A stretch of DNA of 21,656 nucleotides, from positions 1 to 21,656 of the forward strand of contig CAJMHW010000032.1 in NCBI GenBank assembly GCA_905213325.1, read 5' to 3'. Below are positions 1 through 7,724 of the stretch, in pieces (within the stretch, counting starts at the first letter, position 1; each line of letters begins with the position of its first letter). The position numbers and the translations under genes are program-made. The notes under the pieces are model-generated. The model did no database searches. It was not told the DNA's origin and was given only the letters and a program-made list of their open reading frames with translations. This stretch comes from Collinsella aerofaciens (GTDB taxonomy: Bacteria; Actinomycetota; Coriobacteriia; Coriobacteriales; Coriobacteriaceae).

Positions 1-142
1 AGCTGCGGAAACGCGGGGTCCGTTCAGGCTGTTGCGTTGAGATTGAAAATCAACCAAAGAGTTTTTCGAGACCATTTCGAGCAAATCCCACCGGTTTCAT
101 AGGAGTAAACTTGCCCCACTGCAAATCCTCGAAAGGACCGTC

Positions 143-1324
143 ATGAAAGAACTCTCCAACCGCACGGCAAGATTTACCGATTCGGTCATCCGCCGCATGA
201 CACGCATCTCCAATAAGTACGGAGCTGTCAATCTCTCGCAGGGCTTCCCCGACTTCGATCCCCCGGCGCAGCTGCTCAACAGCCTGAGCGCCATCGCCAG
301 CGACCCCAAGCCGCTCTATCACCAGTACTCCATCACCTGGGGCTCCCAGGCCATGCGCGAGGCGCTCGCAGCAAAGCAGGAGCACTTTATGGGCATGCCG
401 GTCGACCCCAACCAGAATATCGTGGTCACCTGCGGCTCCACCGAGGCCATGATGGCCGCCATGATGACGGTCACGAACCCCGGCGACAAGGTCGTCATCT
501 TCTCGCCGTTCTACGAGAACTACGGCGCCGACACGATCCTTTCGGGTGCCGAGCCCATCTACGTGCCGCTCAACCCACCCACATTCGACTTTGACCGCAA
601 GACACTCGAGGCGGCCTTCCGCGACAACGACCCCAAGGCCATCGTCCTGTGCAACCCGTCCAACCCCTGTGGCAAGGTCTTTACGCGCGAGGAGCTCACC
701 TTTATCGCTGACCTCTGCAAAAAGTACGACGCCTACTGCATTACCGACGAAGTCTATGAGCACATCGTCTATGCGCCCCACGAGCATGTCTATATGGCCA
801 CGCTGCCCGGCATGTTCGAGCGAACCATCAGCTGCAGCTCGTTGTCCAAGACCTACTCCATCACCGGTTGGCGCCTGGGCTACACCATCGCTCCCGCCGA
901 AATCACCGAGCGCATTAAAAAGGTCCACGACTTCCTCACCGTGGGCGCCGCCGCTCCCCTGCAGGAAGCCGTTGTCACCGCCCTCAACTTCGACGACAGC
1001 TATTACGATGAGGTCCTCGACCTCTACACCGCCAAACGCGACTTGTTCTGCCAGGGGCTCGATAGCATCGGTCTTGAGCATAACGTGCCGCAGGGCGCCT
1101 ACTACGTCATGATGGACATCTCTGAGTTTGGCTATGACAGCGACCTCGAATTCTGCGAGGACCTCGCATCCAAGGTGGGCGTGGGCGCCGTGCCCGGCTC
1201 GAGCTTCTTCCGCGAGCCCGTCAACCATCTGATTCGTTTCCACTTTGCCAAGCGGGATGAGACGCTTAACGCGGCACTGGAGAACCTCAAGTCGCTACGT
1301 GATAAAATCAAGCCGCGCGGGTAA
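143..1324 (+). CDS. Pyridoxal-phosphate class I/II aminotransferase
   Basis: 393 residues, full length for a fold-type I aminotransferase. Visible landmarks: LSQGFPDFDPP near residue 31, NPSNPCG at 171-177 (N174 should contact the cofactor), D202 in TDEVYEH for the pyridine nitrogen, SSLSKTYSITGW with the Schiff-base lysine at K236, and R365 in LIRFHFAK for the substrate carboxylate. The SQGFPDFD start resembles the methionine/kynurenine aminotransferase branch (YbdL-like), but the true amino-acid substrate cannot be read from the sequence. The ATG at 143 is preceded by AAAGGA with good spacing. It is a single-gene unit: a GC hairpin with a T run follows at 1351-1395. Function class is secure, substrate is not. 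Confidence 0.93.
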   Translation: MKELSNRTARFTDSVIRRMTRISNKYGAVNLSQGFPDFDPPAQLLNSLSAIASDPKPLYHQYSITWGSQAMREALAAKQEHFMGMPVDPNQNIVVTCGSTEAMMAAMMTVTNPGDKVVIFSPFYENYGADTILSGAEPIYVPLNPPTFDFDRKTLEAAFRDNDPKAIVLCNPSNPCGKVFTREELTFIADLCKKYDAYCITDEVYEHIVYAPHEHVYMATLPGMFERTISCSSLSKTYSITGWRLGYTIAPAEITERIKKVHDFLTVGAAAPLQEAVVTALNFDDSYYDEVLDLYTAKRDLFCQGLDSIGLEHNVPQGAYYVMMDISEFGYDSDLEFCEDLASKVGVGAVPGSSFFREPVNHLIRFHFAKRDETLNAALENLKSLRDKIKPRG

Positions 1325-1350
1325 GGACGGCCCGGCAACTAAAGCAACCA

Positions 1351-1395
1351 AAGAAGCCCCGCACCGCCCGCCACGTTGCGAGGCTTCTTCTTTTT
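1351..1395 (+). terminator. Intrinsic terminator after the aminotransferase gene
   Basis: AAGAAGCCCCGCA pairs with TGCGAGGCTTCTT around the loop CCGCCCGCCACGT region, followed by CTTTTT. It lies 27 bases after the aminotransferase stop codon. Confidence 0.85.
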
Positions 1396-1402
1396 ATAGC
1401 GC

Positions 1403-1430
1403 TTTCTTAAATGGTTTAGAGCCCTATACT
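1403..1430 (+). promoter_or_regulatory. Possible promoter of the ROK kinase gene
   Basis: TATACT at 1425-1430 is a good -10 match about 38 bases before the kinase start, just downstream of the previous gene's terminator. The -35 position (about 1403-1408) is T-rich but poor, so only the -10 is supported. Confidence 0.4.
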
Positions 1431-1468
1431 TTAGTCACGGAGCAACTCGTCCCAGAGAGAGGAATACT

Positions 1469-2359
1469 ATGGCAGAACAGCAGCTTATCGGAGCGCTCGA
1501 GGCCGGCGGCACCAAGATGGTCTGCGCCACGGGCTATGCAGACGGTACGGTCCTGGAGCGTGAGCAGATCGCGACCACGACCCCGCAGGAGACCGTTGAG
1601 GCCGTCAATGCATGGTTTGCGAACAAGGGCATCGCCGCGCTGGGCATCGGCGCCTTTGGACCCACCGCAGTCAACCCTGCCTCGCCCCAATACGGCAAGA
1701 TCCTGGAGACGCCCAAAACGGCATGGCGCTACTTCGACCTGCTGGGCACCATCCAAAACGAGCTCAATATCCCCTGCGGCTACGACACCGACGTCAACGT
1801 CGCCTGCCTGGGCGAGGTCACCTTTGGTTGCGCCCAGGGCCTCACTGACGTTGTGTATCTGACCATCGGCACCGGCGTGGGCGCCGGCGTGCTCTCGGGC
1901 GGTAAGCTCGTACACGGCATGATGCATCCCGAGGCCGGCCACATCCTGGTCACGCGCGACCCGCGCGACACCATTGGCGAGCACAGCACCTGCCCCTTCC
2001 ACGACAATTGCCTCGAGGGTCTCATCGCCGGCCCCGGCGTTAAAAAGCGCTGGGATGGCAAGAGCGCCGGAGACATGGCCGATGACCCGGAGGCCATGGA
2101 CCTGCTCGCAGGCTATCTGGCACAGGCGCTCATGACCTACACGCTGTGCTACGCGCCGCAAAAGATCATCATCGGTGGCGGCGTGGCCGACCACACCCCC
2201 ATCGTGCCGCTCGCGCGCAAGAAGTGCGCCGAGATGCTCAACGGTTATATCGTCACGCCCGAGGTCAACGACATCGATACCTATATTGTCAACAACAGCC
2301 TTGAGGGCAAGCAGGGCATCATGGGCTGCCTGGCCCTGGGCGCGCAGGCGCTTCAGTAA
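1469..2359 (+). CDS. ROK-family sugar kinase, fructokinase-like
   Basis: 296 residues, typical of ROK kinases, which phosphorylate free hexoses with ATP in the cytoplasm. The phosphate-binding loop is EAGGTKM at residues 11-17. D108 in YDTDVNVA is the expected catalytic base. LTIGTGVGAGV lies at 131-141, and the ROK signature continues through HPEAGHI. A zinc-site pattern follows, with H158 and C175-x2-H178-x2-C181 in CPFHDNC, then LEGLIAGPG. The GALEAGGTK start and CPFHDNCLEGL segment are most like the Bacillus YdhR/GmuE fructokinase group, so fructose is the best guess. The start at 1469 has GAGAGG upstream. The gene stands alone between two terminators, with no sugar transporter or PTS gene beside it to confirm the substrate. 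Confidence 0.9.
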   Translation: MAEQQLIGALEAGGTKMVCATGYADGTVLEREQIATTTPQETVEAVNAWFANKGIAALGIGAFGPTAVNPASPQYGKILETPKTAWRYFDLLGTIQNELNIPCGYDTDVNVACLGEVTFGCAQGLTDVVYLTIGTGVGAGVLSGGKLVHGMMHPEAGHILVTRDPRDTIGEHSTCPFHDNCLEGLIAGPGVKKRWDGKSAGDMADDPEAMDLLAGYLAQALMTYTLCYAPQKIIIGGGVADHTPIVPLARKKCAEMLNGYIVTPEVNDIDTYIVNNSLEGKQGIMGCLALGAQALQ

Positions 2360-2442
2360 CAGACGCACCCACAGGGCGTGGCGCGCCCGGCAAATCCAAC
2401 CTACGGAACGACGCCACCACGCCCTATATAAGCCCTCTAATA

Positions 2443-2487
2443 AAAAAGGCCGCCTAGCACCAAGCATACGTCCTAGGCGGCCTTTTT
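2443..2487. terminator. Bidirectional terminator, overlapping the end of the VanZ gene
   Basis: A perfect 15-bp stem, AAAAAGGCCGCCTAG (2443-2457) with CTAGGCGGCCTTTTT (2473-2487), encloses a 15-base loop. A runs on one side and T runs on the other let it work in both directions between the convergent kinase and VanZ genes. The right arm, read on the minus strand, is also the last four codons and stop of the VanZ gene. Confidence 0.92.
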
Positions 2488-2922
2488 GGCACATATGAGC
2501 GATCGTAGTAGATATCGGAGCACAACGCCCGTTGCCGCTCCACAGCAGTCGATCATCACATCGGTGATCATGCCGGCGCGTCCCGGCACAAAGAGCTGAA
2601 TCGTCTCGTCGATCGAAGGAATCAGCAGCAAGAACACCGCCGTGGGCAGCAGCACGTCAAAGGTGCGCCGGCCCTCAAAATCAAAGGCGTGCGTTGCCAA
2701 GATGCCGAGCACCATATACTCGGTAAAATGCGCGCACTTGCGAACAACAAAGTTGGTCACCCATTCATATGGAAGTCCCACGCCGTGCAGGAAACCGCGG
2801 ATAGCTTCCATGACCGTTAGGCTCAGCGAGCCCGACCCCGAGCCGGGAACCAGCGAATTGCCCCAGATCAAGAGCGCCATCAGGCAGGTCACGACCGCCC
2901 ATTTTCGATTGATCTTAACCAT
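2473..2922 (-). CDS. VanZ-family membrane protein
   Basis: 149 residues, the usual size of stand-alone VanZ-like proteins. Hydrophobic segments lie at about 8-25 (WAVVTCLMALLIWGNSLVPG), 70-80, 92-105 and 120-140. The family signature is visible as RKCAHFTEYMVLG near residue 60 and DETIQLFVPGRAGMITDVMI near 105. VanZ homologues affect envelope properties and low-level glycopeptide (teicoplanin) tolerance, but the biochemical function is unsettled. It begins only 7 bases after the stop of the upstream 466-residue gene, and its GGAGG lies inside the end of that gene, so the two are probably co-transcribed and translationally coupled. Its last codons form one arm of the terminator. Confidence 0.85.
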   Translation of the reverse strand: MVKINRKWAVVTCLMALLIWGNSLVPGSGSGSLSLTVMEAIRGFLHGVGLPYEWVTNFVVRKCAHFTEYMVLGILATHAFDFEGRRTFDVLLPTAVFLLLIPSIDETIQLFVPGRAGMITDVMIDCCGAATGVVLRYLLRSLICAKKAA

Positions 2923-2929
2923 GCAGAAG

Positions 2930-4330
2930 TTATGCCTCCGCGCGGAGCGGCGCGAAGCTGGCGGTACCGCCCTCGATAACGCTCAGGTAGGCACGGCCCG
3001 TACGCTTGGCGGTAGAGGACTGCAGGCGCTCGATCTCCTCCTCGAGGATCTGATTGACGCGCTCGTGACGACGGTTTTCCATAATGCCGGCGGCAATAGC
3101 CTCGGCCCGCTCGATGCTCTCGCGCGAGATACGGGCAGTATCCTCGGGGAACACAGCGCTGTGACGGCCGACATAGGCGGGGGCAGCAGGCTGAGGGGCA
3201 GCGACGGGAGCGGGGGCTGCAACAGGAGCAGGCTCGTCAATCTCATCCAGAATCGCGGTGGCGGCGGCCCACATGTCCTCGTGGCCCGAGTAATCGGCCA
3301 TGGGGACATCAACCTCGAGTGAGGCATCCGGAAGGTCGCCGGTGTCGATGCGATCTTGGGCATCAATCGATGCGGTGATGGCTGCAGGCTCATCGAGGTC
3401 ATCGAAATCGATATCCGCGGCACCGGAGATGATAGGCATGCTGGCGAGGTTGACATTGTACGGCGCAGCCTCAGCCGCCTGCTGCTGGGCAGGAGCGCCC
3501 CACAGCGAGCTTTCGGCGGCACGGCGGGCGGCAACGGCCTCCTCGTCCGCAGTCATGGCTTCATCAACGTACGAATTGTCGGCAGAAGCGTTCGCGTCCG
3601 CCGAGGTAGCGCTGTAGGCGTTATTGGCTGCCGCGTTGGCGACGAGTGCCACGAAAGCCGCCGTGCTGCCCGCAGGGGCGGCCTGGGAGCCAGACACGGC
3701 GCGTGCCGCGGCGGCGATGTCGTCGCGATTGAAGGAGCCGGTCTGCCCGCCGTTGGTGAGCTCGTCGATGGCGACTTGATAGACGTCGCGCGAGTGTGCA
3801 GGGTCGCAGCTCACCGGCGAATCGTCGTCAAGCATACTGTCGATCATGGACCAAGCCTCGTCCTCGTCCATAGCATCTGCGGCTCGAGCGATGGTAGGGA
3901 CACCATCATCGGCATGACGGCGCTGGAACGCACCAGTCAGGCCGGAAAGGAATGCCGAGGTAGACTGCTCCGCCTGAGCCTGAGAATCAGAAGCCGCAGC
4001 GTAAGGAGTCGCATCCTGCTGCTGAGCTGAAATCGAGGCGGTCTTGAACTCGCTTTGATGCTGATTGAGATTGGCGGCACCGCCCATGGCATCGGGCTGG
4101 AACAGACGCTCTTCACGCTGCGCACGATACTCGGAGATACCCAGCGAGGCGGCATAGATGCCCACGCCCGCCACCGCGCCCACGGCGAAGGGAACCGCAC
4201 CCGCCGCGACCGTCTCGTTCACCGACGAAAACGGCAGCGTCGCGGCATACATAACCACGGGAGCGGCAAGGCCGATCCCGCACGAAAGTCCGGCAAGGAC
4301 TGCTCGTTGTGTTGCATCAGAAGAAGCCAT
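2930..4330 (-). CDS. Hypothetical membrane-anchored Ala/Asp-rich protein
   Basis: 466 residues from the ATG at 4330. This start is preferred over a TTG nine codons upstream because GGGGAGAG sits just before it. Residues about 10-35 and 42-68 are two hydrophobic Ala/Gly/Val segments, forming a probable helical hairpin at the N-terminus. A long acidic, Ala/Gln/Ser-rich stretch with little predicted order follows, including APVAAPAPVAAPQPAAPAY near residue 375. The C-terminal 80 residues are charged and helical (RISRESIERAEAIAAG, then NQILEEEIERLQ) and end in AYLSVIEGG. I recognise no family. It is the first gene of an operon with VanZ, which suggests an envelope-related role, but nothing shows a catalytic site. 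Confidence 0.75.
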   Translation of the reverse strand: MASSDATQRAVLAGLSCGIGLAAPVVMYAATLPFSSVNETVAAGAVPFAVGAVAGVGIYAASLGISEYRAQREERLFQPDAMGGAANLNQHQSEFKTASISAQQQDATPYAAASDSQAQAEQSTSAFLSGLTGAFQRRHADDGVPTIARAADAMDEDEAWSMIDSMLDDDSPVSCDPAHSRDVYQVAIDELTNGGQTGSFNRDDIAAAARAVSGSQAAPAGSTAAFVALVANAAANNAYSATSADANASADNSYVDEAMTADEEAVAARRAAESSLWGAPAQQQAAEAAPYNVNLASMPIISGAADIDFDDLDEPAAITASIDAQDRIDTGDLPDASLEVDVPMADYSGHEDMWAAATAILDEIDEPAPVAAPAPVAAPQPAAPAYVGRHSAVFPEDTARISRESIERAEAIAAGIMENRRHERVNQILEEEIERLQSSTAKRTGRAYLSVIEGGTASFAPLRAEA

Positions 4331-4466
4331 GAGCTCTCCCCATCTTCCAGCACCCAAATCGCATCATTCAGTTGGCTGCGCGAGAGAAGATGAAGCGGGG
4401 CTATGCCCCAAAGCAACGGTATATGGTTCGTTTCATCTGCGTTTTCCGTCGCGAAGCTTAAAAGCT

Positions 4467-4495
4467 ATTATGCGAAACCGCCCTGTCGATTGCAA
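4467..4495 (-). promoter_or_regulatory. Sigma-70-type promoter for the hypothetical/VanZ operon
   Basis: On the minus strand, TTGCAA (4490-4495) is followed by a 17-base spacer and CATAAT (4467-4472), matching 4/6 and 5/6 of consensus. Transcription would start near 4460, giving a leader of about 130 bases. Confidence 0.7.
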
Positions 4496-4572
4496 GCGAC
4501 GATGTCGGATTGAAACGGGAAACCTGCTGCTTGCCAGTCTTATGGTCAAAAAAGCGCGGAGCGGCGATATAG

Positions 4573-4606
4573 AAAAGGGGCCGAGGCTCAAAGCCCCGAC
4601 CCTTTA
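4573..4606 (-). terminator. Intrinsic terminator after rho
   Basis: On the minus strand, AAAGGG-T-CGGGGCT and AGCCTCGG-CCCCTTTT form a slightly bulged GC-rich stem with a TTG loop and a short T run, 36 bases after the rho stop codon. Confidence 0.75.
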
Positions 4607-4642
4607 TTGCATTGATGACTATCGCTGCGTGTAGATGACAAC

Positions 4643-7198
4643 CTAGAACGTCTGCTCGTAGTCGCTGTGTTTTTTGGCCGAACGCACCAGGAACTCCTGG
4701 TTGGTGTTGGTGCCCTTAAGACCCTTGATAAACGATGCGGCCGCGCGCTCGGTATTGTTCATGCCGGCAAGAATGCGACGCAAGCCAAAGACAAACGGAC
4801 GCATCTGCTCGTCAACCAACAGGTCCTCGTTACGCGTACCGGAGGCAACGGGGTCGATAGCCGGGAAGATGCGGCGGTCGGCCAGGTCGCGGTCGAGCTT
4901 GAGCTCCATGTTGCCGGTGCCCTTGAACTCCTCAAAGATGACCTCGTCCATCTTGGAACCGGTGTCGATGAGGGCAGAGGCCAGGATGGTGAGCGAGCCG
5001 CCGTTCTCGATATTGCGGGCTGCGCCCAGGAAGCGCTTGGGCGGATACAGTGCCGCCGAATCGACGCCGCCCGAAAGGATGCGGCCTGAGGCGGGCGCCG
5101 CCAAGTTGTAGGCGCGGGCAAGACGCGTGATGGAGTCGAGCACCACCACAACATCGCCGCCCAGCTCCACGATGCGTTTTGCGCGCTCGATGACGAGCTC
5201 TGCCACGCGAGTGTGGTTGTCGGCGGGCATATCGAAGGTCGACGCCACAACCTCGCCCTTGATGGAACGCTGCATATCGGTGACCTCTTCGGGGCGCTCG
5301 TCGACGAGCAGGCAGATGAGGTGCACCTCGGGGTTGTTAATCGAGATAGACTGGCAGATCTTCTTGAGGATCGTGGTCTTGCCGGCCTTGGGCGGGGACA
5401 CGATCAGGCCACGCTGACCCTTGCCGATCGGCGACACGATGTCGATGGCGCGACCGGTAATGGAGTCCTTGCCGTGCTCCATGCGCAGCGGCTCGTTGGG
5501 ATAGACCGGGGTGAGGTCACCAAACTTGGGGCGGTTGCGAATCTGCTCGGGGTCTAGACCGTTGACGGTCGTGATTTTGGCGAGGCCGGCGCGCTTGTCG
5601 CCGCCGCGCGAAGGACGCAGCGAGCCCTCGATGACGTCGCCCGTGCGCAGGCGCGCGGAGCGGATGAGGTAGGCGGGCACGAAGGCGTCGTCGTTGGACT
5701 TCATGTAACCGTGGGCATGGATGATACCGGAGCTGTCCGGACGAATCTGCAGGATGCCCTTGATGTCGCGGAAGCCCTCGGCCTTCGCGGCGGTGACGTA
5801 GATCTCCTCGACGAGCTCGGCTTTCTTCTTGCCGGTCGTCTCGATCTCGAACTCCTTGGCCTTCTCGCGCAGCTCGGCGACCTTCATGGCCGCGAGTTCC
5901 TCGCGCGAAAGCGTGGGCTCGGTGGGGGCGGCGTTGCGCTCCTTGTTGCGCTGTTTGCGATCGCGCTGGCGGTTGCGACGGTCGTTGTTGCGCTCGTCCT
6001 TGCGGTCGTTGCGCTCGTCGTTACGCTTGTGCTGGCGACGGTTGGAGCGAGCGCCGTCTTCGGCCTCGGCGGGCGCGGCACCATCAGTTGCGGCGGCATC
6101 GGCGTTAGCCGCAGTATCATCGCTGGCCTCGGCCTTGGAATCGCCCTGCAGCTCGGCCTCGGCCTGCTGCTCGGACGTCTTGGCCTTAGCGGACTTCTTA
6201 CGACCGCGCTTGGGCTTCTCGGACGCAGGTAGTTCGACGTCCTGGGACTCGGCGGCATCAGCCGATGCATCGACGGTCGTCTCGGCGGAATCCTCGGACG
6301 CGCCCTTCTTGGCAGCCTTAGCCTTGGACGTGCGCTTAGCAGCAGTGCGACGGCTGCGACCGGGACGGAGGTCGGCGGGCTCGACATCGGCGGGAGCGGC
6401 CTCGGAAGTCGTAGCATCCTGGACGGGCGCGTCGGCGGCGGTTGCAGACTCGGCGGTCGCCGCAGCATCCCGAGCGGCTGCAGCTGCGGCTGCGGCCTTC
6501 TCTGCCTCGACGAAGGCCTTGGGCTTGCGACCGCGACGGTGCGGGCGCAAAGCCGGATCGACAACGGGAACTTCGCTGGCCTCGACAGGCGCAGCGAGCT
6601 CAACAGGCGATGTGCCCTCCCCTGCCGCGGAACGGACCGAAGCCTCAGTGAGCTCGGGGGTTACCTGATCGGCAACCTGCTCGGCCTTAGCAGCCGTGCG
6701 ACGGCGTGTGCGCGGTACCGGCTTCTCGGTCGGCTGGTCGGCGACAGGGGTCTCGGTGGCGGCAGGCGTCTCGGGCACAGACGGAGCTGCAAGCTCGGTC
6801 AGAGCCGCGGCCTCGCGCTCGGCAGCACGACGGCGGGCGCGCACCACCTGAGCCTCGCTAATCTGCGCCAACGCACGTGCCTGCGCGACCTCATCGGAAA
6901 TCGGCGCCGAGGAGTCAGCAGCAACGGTGCGCTTGGCGCGCGTCGTGCGCGTGGTACGGCGCTTGGGCTTGGTGACCTCCTCGCCGTCAGTGGCAGGCTT
7001 GGCCGTGCGGCGCGTACGCTTGGGCTTTGCCGGAGCAGCCTCCTCACCAGTTGCAGGCACGGCCTTCTCAGCCGTTGCAGCCTTAGGCGTCTCAGGAGCC
7101 GAGGTTTGCGCGGGCGCCGCGACTTGGTCCGACGCAACCGGTGCAGCGGGAGCGGCTTGCGTCGTCGTTATTTCGTTTTCTTGCTGTTGATCAGACAC
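4643..7198 (-). CDS. rho: Transcription termination factor Rho with long disordered N-terminal extension
   Basis: 851 residues, about twice the E. coli protein. The last 422 residues (from LSREELAAMKVAELRE, about residue 430) are a complete Rho: the SAP-like RNA-binding helices, the S1-like fold with GIIHAHGYM, Walker A PPKAGKTT at 602-609, Walker B VVVVLDSITR from about 683, the Q-loop segment GGSLTILASALIDTGSKMDE, and the R-loop FKGTGNMEL. It is a hexameric RNA-dependent ATPase that pulls RNA from RNA polymerase. Residues 1-429 are low-complexity: Ala/Glu/Thr-rich with repeated RRTAxK patches, then a run dense in Arg, Asn, Asp and Lys at about 385-425. Long inserts are known in actinobacterial Rho, but this one is unusually large. 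The start is GTG at 7198: a stop lies four codons upstream and no better start exists. No clear Shine-Dalgarno is visible. Confidence 0.95.
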   Translation of the reverse strand: MSDQQQENEITTTQAAPAAPVASDQVAAPAQTSAPETPKAATAEKAVPATGEEAAPAKPKRTRRTAKPATDGEEVTKPKRRTTRTTRAKRTVAADSSAPISDEVAQARALAQISEAQVVRARRRAAEREAAALTELAAPSVPETPAATETPVADQPTEKPVPRTRRRTAAKAEQVADQVTPELTEASVRSAAGEGTSPVELAAPVEASEVPVVDPALRPHRRGRKPKAFVEAEKAAAAAAAARDAAATAESATAADAPVQDATTSEAAPADVEPADLRPGRSRRTAAKRTSKAKAAKKGASEDSAETTVDASADAAESQDVELPASEKPKRGRKKSAKAKTSEQQAEAELQGDSKAEASDDTAANADAAATDGAAPAEAEDGARSNRRQHKRNDERNDRKDERNNDRRNRQRDRKQRNKERNAAPTEPTLSREELAAMKVAELREKAKEFEIETTGKKKAELVEEIYVTAAKAEGFRDIKGILQIRPDSSGIIHAHGYMKSNDDAFVPAYLIRSARLRTGDVIEGSLRPSRGGDKRAGLAKITTVNGLDPEQIRNRPKFGDLTPVYPNEPLRMEHGKDSITGRAIDIVSPIGKGQRGLIVSPPKAGKTTILKKICQSISINNPEVHLICLLVDERPEEVTDMQRSIKGEVVASTFDMPADNHTRVAELVIERAKRIVELGGDVVVVLDSITRLARAYNLAAPASGRILSGGVDSAALYPPKRFLGAARNIENGGSLTILASALIDTGSKMDEVIFEEFKGTGNMELKLDRDLADRRIFPAIDPVASGTRNEDLLVDEQMRPFVFGLRRILAGMNNTERAAASFIKGLKGTNTNQEFLVRSAKKHSDYEQTF

Positions 7199-7341
7199 AG
7201 TGTTTGCTCAACTTTCTTTTCAAGCCCTGTGATCACATGCTCCCTGCATAAACCTTCAGGGCGGCTAAACAGTCTAGTTCCGTTCAAAACGACGGACATC
7301 ATTGATCTGTATCGAGATGATTGCGCCATATACGCAGCGTT

Positions 7342-7369
7342 AGTGTAACACAACCGCCGCCACCTGCAA
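7342..7369 (-). promoter_or_regulatory. Probable rho promoter with extended -10
   Basis: On the minus strand, TTGCAG (7364-7369) has a 16-base spacer before TACACT (7342-7347). TGT directly precedes the hexamer, matching the extended -10 pattern. The predicted start near 7335 leaves about 137 bases before the rho GTG. Confidence 0.55.
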
Positions 7370-7458
7370 CTTAGTCATTGGGAACGCTCTTAAACGACTA
7401 GTCAAAAGGGACACTTTTTGGTTTAACACCCACAAATCTGACTGCCTCCGCCAAAACC

Positions 7459-7597
7459 ATGGCGGTTTACTACGATGAATCGCTCAACCGCGACCACTCC
7501 GAAACTTGTTGAACTAAAACCGCAGGTAGATGCCTTGCACTTTTTGCGAAAAGCCGGCGTGGTTGGAATTTCTCATTTCATCGTAGTAAACCGGCAT
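7459..7597. repeat. Interrupted inverted repeat encoding two convergent matching mini-ORFs
   Basis: GGTTTACTACGATGAA occurs on the + strand at 7464-7479 and on the minus strand near 7577-7592. After 13 unmatched bases, both arms share ACCAC-N-CCG at the same spacing. Each arm begins with an in-frame ATG. The plus frame, 7459-7512, reads MAVYYDESLNRDHSETC. The minus frame, 7597-7514, starts MPVYYDEMRNSNHAGFSQKV and runs 27 residues. The stop codons are one base apart (7510-7512 and 7514-7516). Neither has a strong ribosome site; the minus copy has GGAA upstream. The plus ATG sits in the loop of a CCGCC/GGCGG hairpin (7448-7465). It could be two decayed copies of one protein's N-terminus, a small transposed element, or a structured RNA. 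Confidence 0.6.
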
Positions 7598-7645
7598 AGT
7601 TTCGTATTTCCAGCAGTTCCAAATTCGTCAATACGTCGGCGTTTG

Positions 7646-7680
7646 CAAAAAGCCCGACCTCCGTGGGAGATCGGGCTTTC
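7646..7680 (-). terminator. Intrinsic terminator after argS
   Basis: On the minus strand, AAAGCCCGATCTCC-CAC-GGAGGTCGGGCTTTTT forms a stem of about 13 bp with a T run, 45 bases after the argS stop codon. Confidence 0.92.
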
Positions 7681-7724
7681 AAGGCTTAGTTAAACCAAGT
7701 CTGTACGGTCAAATGACTCGCAGA

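Larger units (their letters stand above)
4331..4642. other. 312-base intergenic region between rho and the hypothetical/VanZ operon
   Basis: It holds the rho terminator (4573-4606), a near-consensus minus-strand promoter (4467-4495) and a leader of about 130 bases before the 466-residue gene. The leader contains a short hairpin, GGGGC-TAT-GCCCC, at 4397-4409. No convincing gene is present. Confidence 0.6.
7199..7724. other. 526-base gap between argS and rho
   Basis: It contains the rho promoter (7342-7369), a 5' leader of about 137 bases with a doubtful overlapping reading frame (7168-7329, minus), a weak CAAAAG-GGACA-CTTTTTG hairpin at 7403-7420, the inverted mini-ORF element at 7459-7597, and the argS terminator at 7646-7680. 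The base composition is more AT-rich than the flanking genes. Confidence 0.6.

Noticed and set aside
5711..6668. Hydrophobic-looking frames antisense to the rho extension
   Set aside because: They arise from the Ala/Lys/Glu-rich codons of rho read backwards. No start signals and no family resemblance.
7475..7693. 72-codon plus-strand frame across the inverted repeat and argS terminator
   Set aside because: It starts inside the repeat, reads through the argS terminator stem and has no ribosome site. The two short matched frames explain the region better.
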